From assembly GCA_020080175.1 (NCBI GenBank), contig JAGHQL010000004.1, forward strand, positions 124,001-188,000: a stretch of DNA of 64,000 nt, in the 5' to 3' direction. Numbering within the stretch: position 1 is the first letter of the stretch; the number at the start of each line of letters is the position of its first letter. The stretch is from Glutinoglossum americanum. Lineage: Eukaryota; Ascomycota; Geoglossomycetes; Geoglossales; Geoglossaceae. The notes under the pieces are model-generated. The model ran no database searches. It was not told the origin of the DNA and worked only from the letters and a program-made list of their open reading frames with translations. This document shows, one piece after another, positions 44,894 to 56,817 of the stretch. The position numbers and the translations under genes are program-made.

Positions 44894-46060
44894 TCAAACG
44901 CCCTCGGAAGAGGCGACTAGATCTTTATACAATACATCCGAGATCCTCTCTTCATCCAGCACCGTCACTCCGGGTGTTACAGCTTCTTGGTGAAGTTCGG
45001 GCGGGGTGATTCTGGATATTATTGTGTCAACCGAAGAACTACTCTCTGCGGATTGGTCCAGGTACTGAGACTCTAAGATAAAACCCTCTGGCAGAGCAGA
45101 TGGCGGCTCAGAGAGAACGTAGATTGTGGGGAATTCAAGGACTACTCGGTCTTTAAGCGATGCGGATAGTGTGTTGGTCTTCGAAAGCGGAATTAATACG
45201 CGCAAGGGACTGGGTGTCCGTGGCCGAAGGAGGTAGAAGTGGTACTCGACAGGCGGAGAATTATTCTCTGTTTCCGTCTCACGTTGTGGTTCTGTCAGAG
45301 TTAGAGCTGCTGTCTCGACTTCGTCCGTGTTTGGCGTAGTCTCTAGTTCACCTGCGTGATCAAGTTTACGTTTCTTAGACGATGTGGGTTGGCTCCCACC
45401 CTTCAGCCTAGAGTACCCAGCCTCTATGCTGAGGCTTTCCAAGGCCGTGCAAAGCGACCGTTGGCCATCGCCATAGATCCATTCAACAGTCCACGCCAAA
45501 CATCTCTGCCTGTGATCTAGCATTAGCACTGTAATATCTTGTCTCTGATCCAATCAACTGACTTCTTATTCCAATGAGTGAGGTTCTCTTTCGCGCGTTG
45601 TATTCCCTTTGGAGCCATTTCCACAATGACCCCACAATTCTCTATCGATCTTTTCATGTTGTACTCGCCTTTCTGGGGTGGTCGGTGGCTCTGGGCATCA
45701 GGGGTGGCGACATCGATGCCTCGCTCTGCGCATTCCTTCTCGACATTTTCGAATTTCCGTTCGACACTAGCAAGGAAGTTGAAATCTCGGTCAATTCCCG
45801 CTGGTGTTGCGAGCTCACTCCGTTTGACGTAGGCAGCCGGATCGCGTACGCCAGAACATTGGGACCAGAGTTTGTGTCGTTTGGAGCATTTCATCGAACA
45901 GGTGCGCAATGAGCATCTTGGGCAACAATATTTCGGTATGTCGGTGTTGCTAGTATTTCCATCGCGAGTTAGTTTTCAGGCAATCGTTACGACGTCATTA
46001 CAATGTGAATACGGACCATATCCGGCAGAGATCGCTGAGAAGGGGTTCCTCGCTGGTCAT
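44894..46060 (-). CDS. bcd1: Box C/D snoRNA protein 1 (zf-HIT protein Bcd1)
   Basis: Bcd1 is a nuclear assembly factor needed for box C/D snoRNP accumulation. Exons are 46060-46017, 45949-45563 and 45509-44894, giving 348 aa. The 44-nt first exon encodes MTSEEPLLSDLCRI plus two bases of a Cys codon that is completed in exon 2. The result is the HIT zinc finger: CRIC, CPRC, TCSMKC and later RHKLWSQC. RDPAAYVKRSEL and TPAGIDRDFNFL follow, both hallmarks of Bcd1. The second intron (donor GTCAGT, branch TGCTAATG) joins HWNKK to QRCLAWTVEWIYGDG. The C-terminal part includes YHFYLLRP and RVLIPLSKTNTLSASLKDRV, then EFPTIYVL, as in fungal homologues. The middle linker is acidic and Thr/Glu-rich. An ACGCGT hexamer lies about 65 bp upstream of the start. 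Confidence 0.9.
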
Positions 46061-47521
46061 CTTAATCATACCCTATACCTAAAGCAATCCACTGTTCCAA
46101 TCTCCGTGGTTTGCAATTGGCAGTACGCGTGGTGGAATAATCGATAGAACGACCGTTTTAGGATACGGGAGAGAATTGGAAGAAGTGGCGTCGGTAAATC
46201 TCCGAATAGAAGACAAGCCGTGTTTGCTACGGACACTCCGTATCCGCGCCCTAGCTTGAATGATTTTGTTTCATCCCGGCTTAACATGGATGTTGACCTG
46301 TGCTCCGCTTCGTAGTATTCGGTCGTTTGAGCACATGCTCTGCTCCTCCATCTCAAGTACCCCTGTATAGAGGACGCTCAGATTGTGAGGGGATCCGGTC
46401 GCAAACGAATTGATCGTCCCGAAGTGACATCTACACGTACTTTACCATGCACTTTCCCGCGCCTGGATTTTTGGGCAATCAAACGTTTACTTGGTAGTAT
46501 GGTGCAGTCATGTAATTAATGGCTCGCAAGAAAGTAGATTTGAAGCCTGAAACGGGTCTACTCAGCTTCTCAACTCTGTTTGATTAAAGCAATGAGAAGA
46601 GATCGGACCTCCCTTTGCTTCCCCGCCTGTTTCTCCCGAGCAATTCTGTGCGAGCCAGTCAGCGTGGAGCGGCTTGACATTTGACGTGAGCCGGGATTTG
46701 TGCTGGGATTTGCTGGGTTATGCCAGGAACACAGAGACGGCCCCTGAATGCATAGTTGGTCCAACCACTCGCTGGGAAGCACACTGCCGTGCTGTCTTGG
46801 CCTCGCTGACCCCTGTTGGCCAACCAACTCGCTTGGTCGGATCGGCTCTCTCTGACATCCCATCACCCTCTGCTCCCCCAATTGCAATTTTACCGTTGTG
46901 GGTGGAGCTGATCGCTATGGCTGTTTTTGGTATCGCGTGGTCGTTTTCTAGCGTCGAAAAAGCCGCAGCAGCCAGCCGTGCAGTAGGGTATACCGGTCCC
47001 TATCACATTGCAGCTTTCCCTCCACCTACGGAGTTAGGTTTCCATCCCGGTGGGATATTGGAAAGAGGTCTGGGCATCATATTCCGCCCTCTCCTGAACC
47101 GTTCCTCAAATCCCCCACCACTTGTGCGCGTTCCTCTTCCTTTCCTCATCCATTCTTTGCTGCGGTGCGCCTTGCTCACTTGTTGCACCGTCCTTCCTTG
47201 ACTCCCTTCTGATCTCTGCAGCATCTGTCTGCAGTGCATTAGATTCTATCCACAATAACAGACAGCTGTTCTGGGGTAGCCGTTTGTTTTTATTTCTCTC
47301 GCTGAATATTGAAACACCTGCAGCACTCGCAGGTCCTCCCATTCAGCATCTTTTCGAGGTCGATCTGTCGAATTTATACCTGAGAGATTCTCCAGCGGAA
47401 CCAATTGCAGTCGGGCACTTCAGGCAACTGAACAACAAAAGGACTGCATTCCCCCAAGTGAATTGCATCTAGCAGATTTGACAGGACCTAAGCTCCAAGC
47501 TGCAAACTACGAGACGCGAGA
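46061..47521. promoter_or_regulatory. Divergent intergenic region, about 1.46 kb
   Basis: It contains the promoters of BCD1 (-) and the DENN gene (+). The part from about 46900 to 47300 is strongly C/T-rich on the plus strand, typical of a long fungal 5' leader for the DENN gene. Overlapping small frames are present but have no family signature. Confidence 0.5.
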
Positions 47522-50513
47522 ATGGCACCATCATTGAACAACCACTCGTCGTTTGTGCGGCCACGAACCGGTGATCGGCCGCCGACTCGTGATCAGGGTG
47601 AAAACCCACTTCCCATCCCTAGTAGGACATCATCGTTGCACTCGAGAATCACTCAGCCGATTCCATCGACACTCAATGTGAAGTCGACACAACGAATACC
47701 GAAGACACTTACCCATGCCTATCTGGTATGTGGTGTTGGACGGGAGCCCTCGCAGTGGGCGAAAGCGCCAACGCCAGCTCAAGGGAAGATCCAACATATG
47801 AAAGGAGCTGTCGGTCAATTCTGGCTGCCGGAGATTCTTGGGAGCAGTCCGAGGCTTGAGCAAGACAATGAGATCGCGCGTGCTTTGCACGCAGCCATGA
47901 GTGTAAGTAACCAGTAATATTTTTTAGCTAGCTAAAACAGGTTTCTAACGCTAACTTTTTGTAACGATAGGCTTGCTTCCCTCATGATGTGGAGATCTGC
48001 ACCGGCAAGGCGCAGCCGCACTGCGTTCACCATTCTTTCGTCCTTCAGCAAGATTCGTCGCACACCTTGTACGGGATCGCCCTCAGAGTTTGGTCTCGAG
48101 CCGATGAAAAGCGTGCCGAAACGATTCGCGATCTACGAAAGCGTACTGAGCAGGACTATTATGACACTCCGGATGAAACTTATTGGATTCCATACTGCTT
48201 GAGCTTTCTCTCAAGATATCCTCTTTACAATTTGCTCGGCGACTACTTGCGGGGTATGTGGATTCATTGGAACAAGGCCACAAATCTCTTTCATGCAGAA
48301 GAGGTTTCGAGAATTCTCAGTTTCCCTGCTCCTCGATTGAACGATTTAGTCCGCATTGACATGAAGGACTACGCCTTGTGCTATCAATTCCCGTCCTCGC
48401 CAACAGGTTTCCAAAACTTCTCTATGTGGCCGCTCTTTACCTGTCTATCTGTTCCTAATATCGTTGGCGTCATCGAAGCGGCTTTGTCTCCGACCAGACG
48501 CATTATCTTTGTCAGCCATTATCCAGCGATGCTCACGGTTGCCGCCGAGACTATCCGATATTGCGTCAGGGTTTACGAATGGAGCGGGCTGTACGTCCCG
48601 GTAGTACATGCCCGTCATGCGAAGGAATTGGTCCAAGAACCAGGCCCATATATTCTTGGAATAACCGCAGAATGCCGCTCGCTCTTCACAGCTCCAAGTG
48701 ATGCGTTGGTTGTCGATTTGGACCGGAATTTCGTTCTCACATCTAGCCCTCCAACAGCTTTGACTGCTGGCCAACGGAACAAGATGATCACGCGGTTAAC
48801 TCAAGCCTTGAATGGGGATGTTACCCCTTCGGGCGTACCCCAGCATTTGCGATCTGCCTATGGCGGCGGGAAGCTGATTCCTGCAGGTCAGATTATTGTT
48901 ATGAGGGGAGAAGTCGAGAGTATCCAGGATCCAGAGTGGTGGAATCAGGACACTCTTATGGCTGTCATGGATCACGTCTGTGAGAAGATGGTACGTTTTC
49001 GTGATTACCTTCGATTACTGGCTTCTAACGTTAGCACTATCTTTTTAGGGACGTAATACTGGTGTGAAGGCTATTTTTGGCGGTGCTGTGAAGAAGCCGT
49101 TGATGACCAAGGTATCCATGAGACATCTCAATGAACTTGTCCGTGAGAGGAATCAATATTCCAGAGATGCCCTCGAGGCTTGGCAAGATTTTATTAACCT
49201 GAAAGGGAGGATGGATACCGAGCTCAGTAAGGTTACAAAGAGGAACAACTTTCTCGTTGAGGAGCTGGAGAGCTGGAAGCAACAGGTAAATTACGATTCA
49301 ATGGTAGTTCTTTGACATTACTAACAACTTCGCATAGTTTCTCAAATTCCAAGCTTTTGCGGAGCAGCTTACCAAGGAAACTCAAGACCTTAAGGTTAAA
49401 ATTGAGAACCACAAGCGTGAAAATCGCCGCCTTACGGCCCTTATTGATCAGCAAAAGGATGATGCTGCACGCCTCACAGTTCGTCTCTCTGGCACCGAGA
49501 AGCAACGTGATGATGCTCTCGAGGCCCTTGTTCTGCAACAGGAAGTTGCCGAAGAACTTGAGCGTGAGAGAAAACGCAACAAGAAAGATCTTGCTGCTCT
49601 TCAGCATACTGTTGCTACACTTACTCGCCAGAGGGACGAGTCGCAGCGCGTGGTTTTGCACTTGCGCAGCTTGATAGATGGCCAGGCCCATCATATGGAG
49701 CATATTGTTCGGTCGCTCTCGCAGGCACCGGAATTGTCTAGCTATATGGAAGAGGGCTTTGATGATGTCTTGGAGGAAGAAGAAAGCGAGGCCGATAAGG
49801 CTGAGGTCGGTACTATTACAGGTGTTAAGGGACTTGCTCCAGATTCTCGTTCTCCATCGAGATCGTACAGCAGGGCTAGCACTATTGGTGACCGGCCTTT
49901 GGAAGGCGAAGATGTTTCTCCTGAGATGGAGAGTCGTTTCTTCAACAACCCTCTCAATGCTAAGAGGTACTCTAATCTTAGTGTTGCAGATGTTGCGGAT
50001 CGTCATCTGCGCGACAAGACGGATGCTATCGCTGATATCATCCGAAACATCTCGGAACAGTGTGCCGCCGCTGTTGAGGGCTTGCATCTGGCACAAGATG
50101 CTGATAATGACGATTATGGCGACAACAAGCGTAGAAGCCTTCTTTCTCCGTCGGAGGATGGTGAACACCATGATCACTCTGAGCATAATGGACACGAGAT
50201 GAGCAGCGATGAAAATGACAATTCGGGCTTCTTGAATCCTCGTGACAACTCGTCCATTCCACCGACGCCAGATCTTGTTCACCGATCCTCGACATCCATG
50301 TCGATGGCATCTGCATCTACGTCGCCTGACCGTCACTCGCAACAATATTCTGATGTGGACGTCCCGACAAAGATTGTTGAAGATGATGACGAGCAACATG
50401 AGGCTGTGGATGAAACCCACGAACAAGGTGTCATCAGCAAGCAGCACAGTGATTCGCTTATCCGGAGACCTGCTGGGGCTAGAATCTCTGCCTTGGGCCA
50501 AGTCGGGATGTAA
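47522..50513 (+). CDS. DENN-domain protein with C-terminal coiled coil
   Basis: Four exons, 47522-47902, 47971-48990, 49049-49285 and 49338-50513, give 937 aa, all in phase. The N-terminal 60 residues are disordered. The uDENN part starts at THAYLVCGVGREPSQW. The central DENN reads YWIPYCLSFLSRYPLYN, VGVIEAALSPTRRIIFVSHY and VPVVHARHAKELVQEPGPYI, then DALVVDLDRNFV; a dDENN part follows. DENN modules act as guanine-nucleotide exchange factors for Rab GTPases, so a role in membrane traffic is expected; the partner Rab is not predictable. After residue about 500 comes ELVRERNQYSRDALEAWQDF and then a long heptad-like coil (KQRDDALEALVLQQEVAEEL). The C-terminal 250 residues are acidic and Ser-rich and probably disordered. 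The fusion of DENN with this coil is standard for the filamentous-fungal family. Confidence 0.88.
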
Positions 50514-51847
50514 GAAGTGCCTAGAGAGAAGACTTGTCAACTGGTGTGGGCATATTTAAGTTTCAAGTTTGCATTAGACGGCGAAATTTGTTCTTTTCAT
50601 GTCTTTTCATACATGAGCTCGGGCTCCCTCTATCTCTTATGTCTATCCATTTCTTGTCCATGCTATTTACCGTTGCTGCTTCTGTGGAACTAGGTGTGCC
50701 CGCTTGAGGTTTGTATCTATTTCCTAAAATTTCCATCTCATATTTCCCGTGTCTTTTAGTACACTGTCATTTATAGTGACGAATTTCTGCGAGATTGACT
50801 TTCTGCTCATCTTCCCCGAAATTTAAGTTTTGATAATTTCATTTGTCAATTCCTCATGCTGCGGTGGTACCTTTAATGGTGCTTTTGAATTCGAGTCGAC
50901 CAGCTTTTTTTGGCTCGAATAGATCGCCGATTTAATAGCCCACCACTACGGCTCTCACCATGTACGTATGTAACCTGTTTTCTTTTCCTGTCGTTCTGAA
51001 ATGAAAAACATAGGATTTGGAGAAACCAAGGTCATGAATTCGACTTTCCCGTGATTTGTGACCTTTGAGCGTTTGTATTAGGGGATTTTGTGCACGTGCT
51101 GGGCGCAGACCTGACAAACTTGAGTAAATTGCTTTTCGGGACTATCCGCTGCATAAATCATCCCCCCGTTATCATCTAGACGGCAATTTTAATTTGTAAG
51201 CACTGCATCCGTTGTTGTATCGGAGGATAATCAAGTGGCGAACCACCCTTACATTCCCGCCCCTGTCACTAGCGTAGCCTCATCGCCGGTTGGGCTACAT
51301 CTGTACCTGGTAGGCGGGCGTCGGAAAAGCTGGATGTAGCACGGTGTTTTACCCTACTAACGTGTACATCATTAACTCGGGCCATGACCGTGTATGAAAT
51401 ATATAGGGATGCTTGGTTGTGGCTTGTTGAGCAGACAAATACCGACTCCGCGGCTGTCGCTTTACGCCCGACGGATGACAAGAATTGGTTCCTAGCTTTG
51501 GAATGCTGTTGCTCATAATCTGTCTGAAACTAAAACTAAGCTCATTAAAACCCCATTCTGGCTGCCTGAGTAGCCGGCACTGGCCTCTTTGATAGATTGC
51601 GGCTCCAGCAAAGCATTGTGCAACGAGAGAAGTCCGTGGCTCTAGTGAGAGTAATCCAAAGGTTGTCGGCTAAGAGGTGGTCTGGACTGTTTGACCACCT
51701 ACAGCAGCAAGAGCCTAGTGACTGGGCTGTGCTATTTGCAACCTCGATTCCTCACGACGTCCCTTGCCACGAAAACGGAAAGGAACACCGTTCAAATCGG
51801 AACTCCTTCGGAACAACTCACAAGTTCTGTTTGTTCCTCATGACACC
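50514..51847. other. Intergenic region, about 1.3 kb
   Basis: This holds the 3' end of the DENN gene and the promoter and leader of the kinase gene. The first 400 bp are T-rich. The kinase frame stays open upstream of its ATG at 51848 back to about 51764, but without another methionine. No gene is seen. Confidence 0.5.
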
Positions 51848-53989
51848 ATGACGCAGATCTTTGGATCGTCGTCGAATTCGTCGACACCGCTTCCGACTGA
51901 GAAGCGGAACTTCTCTGGCTTCTCCATTTCGTCCAGCAAGAATTCCAATGGCTCCTCTTCAAATAGCCATTTCCCGCAGAAGTTGAAGAATTTTTTCCGC
52001 ATCAATAGCCTGAGCAGCCATAGCAACAACAATGGTGATGGCTCGTCGAGCTCGACCAAGCTAGATACGAAGACACCCTATCGGCAATCTCGCTTTCTGG
52101 GAAATATTGGTCGGTCCCGCTCGCCCACAGTTGCCAGTGAAGGCGGCCCGCTAGACGAGGGAATATCTCCTACTGCTCATGCAAATCCTTATTTCGCGCA
52201 CCAAGGTCCACCTGCGTTAAGACATCACAATGAAGGCAGTGTTCCATCTTCCCCGACCGATACGCCAATCGGACCAAAGGCTGAAGGAGCTAGTGGTGAT
52301 AACGACCAAACTACTACTGCTGGTAAGGAAGAGTTGGCTCGAAAGCTGCGACGTGTGGCATCTGCACCTAACGCACAGGGACTGTTTGTTGGCGGTAAAT
52401 CGGGTGATAGACCTAAAACTGCAGAGCTGGGGAAGGAGCCACTATTACACAATGGTAGCTCGTCTGCGTTAGGAATGGTGGAGAAAAGCAATGGGCATCT
52501 TCTGCCAGTGCCAGCTGCCGATGGGGTCCCTTCAGCGGGTCAGATCAGAAATGCGGTGGCATTCAGGAGGACTTATAGCTCGAACTCAATAAAAGTCCGT
52601 GATGTGGAGGTGGGTCCGAGTAGTTTTGACAAGATAAAATTGATTGGGAAGGGGGATGTGGGGAAGGTGTATCTTGTCCGCGAGAAAAAATCTGGCCGAC
52701 TATATGCCATGAAAGGTTAGCTTTCTGTGAATATTGGTTGCTTCTAAGGCGGATGCTGATTATCTCCAGTTCTGAGCAAAAAGGAGATGATTAAGCGGAA
52801 CAAGATCAAACGAGCTTTGGCAGAGCAGGAGATCCTCGCCACAAGCAATCACCCGTTCATCGTGACCCTATACCACTCTTTCCAGTCTGAGGATCATCTA
52901 TATCTGTGTATGGAATACTGCAGTGGCGGTGAATTCTTTAGAGGTCTGCGATTGTGGAATTTTAGTGCGTTTAAAGGTGGTCGCTGACATTCGATAGCGC
53001 TTCAAACACGCCCTGGCAAGTGCATACCTGAAGACGATGCTAGATTCTACGCTGGTGAAGTGACAGCAGCCCTGGAGTATCTCCATCTGATGGGATTCAT
53101 CTACAGAGATTTGAAGCCCGAGAGTATGGCACCATCTTCCACTGTTTAAGGCGTCGACTCTAACGATATTTAGATATTCTGCTGCACCAATCTGGCCACA
53201 TCATGTTATCTGACTTTGATCTTTCAAAGCAGTCAGATCCGGGCGGTGCTCCAACTATGATCGTCTCTCGTGGTGGTGCTTCGCAGCACTCACTACCTAC
53301 TATTGACACGAAGTCTTGCATTGCCAATTTCCGCACAAACTCGTTTGTCGGCACTGAGGAATACATTGCACCTGAAGTGATCAAGGGCTGTGGTCACACG
53401 AGTGCTGTCGATTGGTGGACTCTAGGCATTTTAAGCTATGAGATGTTGTTCGGAACCACTCCCTTCAAGGGAAAGAACCGTAACGCTACATTTGCAAATA
53501 TCTTGCGGGATGAAGTCACATTCCCTGAGCATCCTGGTGCGCCACAAATATCAAAGTAAGTTTCCACTGTATTTGGTCTCTATTCTTGTAGACTCACGGA
53601 CACTTAGTCTCTGCAAATCCCTCATTCGCAAACTCCTCATCAAGGACGAGAACCGTCGCCTAGGATCTCGTGCTGGGGCCTCAGATGTTAAGTCTCATCC
53701 GTTCTTCCGTAACACGCAGTGGGCTTTGCTGCGGCATATGAAACCACCCATGATTCCTAACCAAGGGAGGGGTATTGATACGATTAATTTCCGTAACGTA
53801 AAGGAGAGCGAAAGTGTGGAAATAGGGGCTGCGAAGGCGAAAGGAATTCCAGTGGACTCGGGTTCGGATACTCCTGGAGAGAAGGTCGTAGACCCATTTG
53901 AGGATTTCAACAGTGTGACCTTGCATCACGACGGAGAGGAACATCACCATCAGCATGAAATCCACAGTGGAAATGCAAATGGAAAGTAG
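51848..53989 (+). CDS. nrc-2: NRC-2/Fpk1-type AGC serine/threonine kinase
   Basis: Five exons, 51848-52715, 52770-52943, 52998-53123, 53174-53555 and 53608-53989, give 643 aa. The first 270 residues are Ser/Asn-rich and disordered. The kinase domain opens with [20 protein letters not shown], with the ATP-anchoring lysine in YAMK. It continues with [20 protein letters not shown] and [13 protein letters not shown], then SDFDLSKQ. The catalytic loop is YRD instead of HRD and the metal-binding motif is DFD instead of DFG. Both are characteristic of the NRC-2/phototropin-like AGC group, so the kinase should be active. An insert of about 45 residues precedes the T-loop [14 protein letters not shown]. 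The tail [11 protein letters not shown] is the AGC hydrophobic-motif region. Yeast Fpk1/Fpk2 phosphorylate lipid flippases, and Neurospora nrc-2 restrains conidiation; one of these roles is inferred here. Confidence 0.93.
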
Positions 53990-54719
53990 GGCGTGAAGCG
54001 AATAGGAAGGCTTATGACTGAATGAATTGGAAAGGTTGTGGAGCATGTTATTCCATACTCTGGCGTTTAGGTTTCCCATCTACCACTGTTGAACCCACTT
54101 CTATTCGTCACCGGGTTAACGAATGCGTAAAGAGGTCTATGTCAATGGACCCGGATACATACCTGCACGGCCAGTACGAAATGCCGTTCTCGACTTTACT
54201 TTCGGGGCCAGGTTGCTTCCTCAGTCTCATTGTTTCCATTGGGATGGGCTTTCGCAAACACAAAGGATTTGCATATGGCGCATTGCCTGCGTTGCTATAA
54301 TCTATCTATCTTCCCTCTACTATTCTTCGCTTCGAACACATCTGTAGCGTGGAACGGTGAGTTTGCTATGCTTTCTTATGCGATTCATCTTGCGGATGGC
54401 GGACGGGGATTTTGTATTTATCGAAATGTGGGATGTGGTGGGGTTTACTCGGAATTGAATATCTAGTGTTCTGATATTGTAGCTTTAGAATTAAGTATAT
54501 GCTGATAGAGCGCGCGTTGCTATTGCTTTGAGGTATGTGCCAAGAAAACGCATCGGAGCAGGCGCGTCCGCCAACAACAAAATCCCCCCATATTGACAAA
54601 GTTCGCAGAAACATCTAATCCACTCTGGAAAATTCACGACCCCAGCGATCCGGAAACACAAACCAATATCATAGGGGGGAACAAATAGAAGGAACATTTA
54701 AGAAAGAAAAATTCAAACA
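53990..54719. other. Intergenic region, 730 bp
   Basis: This is the spacer between the kinase stop and the DAD3 start, on the same strand. Open frames on both strands lack protein character. It must contain the kinase 3' end and the DAD3 promoter. Confidence 0.5.
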
Positions 54720-55088
54720 ATGTCCACCATGCACCCCTCATCCTCCCTCTCGCTCGACAACACCACCGACCAATCATCCCACGAAATGCTTTCCCCACTT
54801 GAACAAGAGATCCTAGACGAATACGCACGGCTGCTTGGGAATATGAATAAAGTACTCCCTTCCTACTTCCAGCCCCAATTCATATTTTATTTAACAGACA
54901 CACAGCTCTCAACGGCCCTCAACGACCTAGCGGATTCCCCGACAGCAGAAGTTCTCGATTCGTTACGGACGCTGGAGAGGAAGATGGGGTTGGTGTTTAC
55001 GTTGTTGAAGGCTAGTGTTTATTCGATTGTGTTGCAGACGCAGATCAGGCAGGAGGAGGGGAGGGAGGATGGGGATGGGGAGGGGTGA
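54720..55088 (+). CDS. dad3: DASH complex subunit Dad3
   Basis: Dad3 is one of ten subunits of the fungal DASH/Dam1 ring that couples kinetochores to microtubule ends. The start codon is followed by a Ser-rich lead and then LSPLEQEILDEYARLLGNMN. The family continues NK-LSTALNDLADSPTAEVLD, SLRTLERKMGLVFTLLKASV and YSIVLQTQI. Between these blocks lies a probable 54-bp intron (54852-54905, donor GTACTC, acceptor CACAG). It is a multiple of three and has no stop, so both a 104-aa spliced and a 122-aa unspliced product are possible. Family continuity clearly favours splicing. A second in-frame ATG sits three codons downstream. The tail is Glu/Gly-rich. The gene is convergent with the uS5m gene, with 252 bp between the stops. 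Confidence 0.9.
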   Translation: MSTMHPSSSLSLDNTTDQSSHEMLSPLEQEILDEYARLLGNMNKVLPSYFQPQFIFYLTDTQLSTALNDLADSPTAEVLDSLRTLERKMGLVFTLLKASVYSIVLQTQIRQEEGREDGDGEG

Positions 55089-55340
55089 TTGATGGTATGG
55101 GGTGTGGGGAATGCGTGGGAATACGTGGGTATGGCGTTAGGTGTTTTTTTGGGGGGAGGGTACGGATCCGGGCGGTGTGTGCTCTGCGGTGATCCCATGG
55201 ACCCTCACTATTATTCTACCTATATATATAGTGGCAAAGAAGGTATAAAGGAGAACGCTCTAAGACGTATGCTATTTTCTACTGGTACAGCGGTAATGTT
55301 ATGTGTCCAAATATTCTTTTTTGTACAATACTAAAGCATT

Positions 55341-56645
55341 TTATACTAGTCCGCCGTAGTACACTTTCCGTACATCTACCATCTTCAGTCCTCTTGCTCT
55401 CGCAATTTCCTCTATTATAAGTCCGGTTAGCAATTACGTCATTAACGATAACAAAGCTAGGCCTACCTGGAAGCCGCTGTTTTTTTAGCGCCTGGAACGC
55501 CGCCTTGACTGTATTCATAGGATTCCGGGACCGCGAAGATCGGGCCGCGAGATCTGTAATTCCTGCCAACCGGCACATTTCAAAGATGTACTGCTGACAT
55601 CGGACTCCGAATCCTAGCAGCAGTTAGCTTGTTGATGTAGGATTGAATCCCACTGGGGGGATGAGGAGCAGGGGTGAGGCTTACCAGGGGGCCGAGTCAT
55701 CAGCTTTAGCTCTACGGCACCAACCTTGCCCTTGACCTCTCCATAAATCGTCCGGTTTTCATATCGCTGGATAGGCTCCATCGCTCTGATAGCCCGGAGC
55801 TCAGCTTGCTTCCGCGCATCTTCAGGCTCTGCTGCCTTACCCTCTCCAACCCCCAACAGCCCGTTTCCATTGCCTGCAATAGTTAGATAATACCATGATC
55901 TGATCTTGCCCATCCGTGTTTGGTTGACCACCGGATGGCAGACAAGGTTCTTAGTGCGAATCTTCTTCAAGTCCTTAGACGTGAATCCAGTCTGCTGCAT
56001 CAATCTGACGAGACTGGGGTCCTCATCTTTGTCCTTCTTCGCATATCGTATCTCTGGATCGTTGATTCTGGGTAACTTGGGAGCTAATGCGCTGGTCGGA
56101 GCCCTCTCAGCCTTCTCGCTGCCGACGGTCATACGCCGTTTGTCCATAAATTTCATGTAATCGAGCCGCGTAGGCTCTGCAGGGAGATCTTTCACCCATT
56201 GAGCGAAGTCTTTGACGATTTCATCCTCGTTCTTTAGCCGCAGGTTTGGGTCGTAGTTGCTCTCAGGATTGCGGACAGGTTTGTCAATGACAGGTCTGAT
56301 GGTGGAGAGGTCGTCTAAATATTTGAGCCCAAACGGATCCTGACGGAGTTCACCCTGGTACAGGAGATCCTGCGGGTTAATGGCCTGCTCTCCAGCTTCG
56401 ATTGCTTTGAGCTGCTCAGGGGAGTAGTGTTTCGCGAGTTCGGCTTTCTCAGCCTCTGAGTAGGGCTTGAATTGCTCGATTAGGGGGGGGGAAGAGCCAG
56501 TGTCTGCGGTTTTTACATTGAAGCTTCGTGGTCTCCGACGAGCGGAATGTGAGGAAGACGAGTGGAATGGTCGGGATCGAAATGAAGCGGGTCTCGTAGG
56601 TATGGGCCTCAACAAGAGACACCGTACCGGCCTCGAAGCATTCAT
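55341..56645 (-). CDS. mrps5: Mitochondrial ribosomal protein uS5m (MRPS5)
   Basis: uS5m belongs to the small subunit of the mitochondrial ribosome. Exons are 56645-55685, 55613-55467 and 55411-55341, giving 392 aa. The ATG at 56645 begins a basic, Arg/Ser-rich presequence (NASRPVRCLLLRPIPTRPAS) suited to mitochondrial import. The frame extends further upstream but without ATG. The S5 N-terminal double-stranded-RNA-binding fold reads NLVCHPVVNQTRMGKIRSWY followed by YLTIAGNGNGLLGVGEGKA. The S5 C-terminal fold reads FGVRCQQYIFEMCRLAGITD, then ARSSRSRNPMNTVKAAFQAL and EIARARGLKMVDVRKVYYGG. The middle region, about residues 40-200, is the lineage-specific extension typical of fungal MRPS5. The gene is divergent from TRM2. 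Confidence 0.93.
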
Positions 56646-56817
56646 CTCTAACGTCTGACAACGGTCATCAATTGACCTCTTGTACGGCAACTGGGCGTCT
56701 GTTGATATGTCGCTGGTGGATTCGCGGAGAACGATTCGAGAAAATGGAGAAATTATTGGCACGTGACCATTAATTCTGGGGATATTTAGGGTAACCTCTC
56801 GAATTCTTGAGCCTCAT
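56646..56817. promoter_or_regulatory. Short divergent promoter (mrps5 / trm2)
   Basis: Only 172 bp separate the two start codons, so transcription start sites are close together or overlap. The two products are a mitochondrial ribosomal protein and a tRNA methyltransferase with a possible mitochondrial presequence, which makes co-regulation plausible. No specific factor site was recognised. Confidence 0.55.

Noticed and set aside
46674-47201. 175-aa frame upstream of the DENN gene
   Set aside because: It lies in the C/T-rich probable leader, gives a Pro/Leu/Ser-rich translation with no motif, and is not joined in phase to the DENN exons.
49338-49400. Apparent one-base frameshift at the start of the last DENN exon
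   Set aside because: It was a counting error on my part. With the exon starting at 49338 the coiled-coil frame runs without a break to the stop codon.
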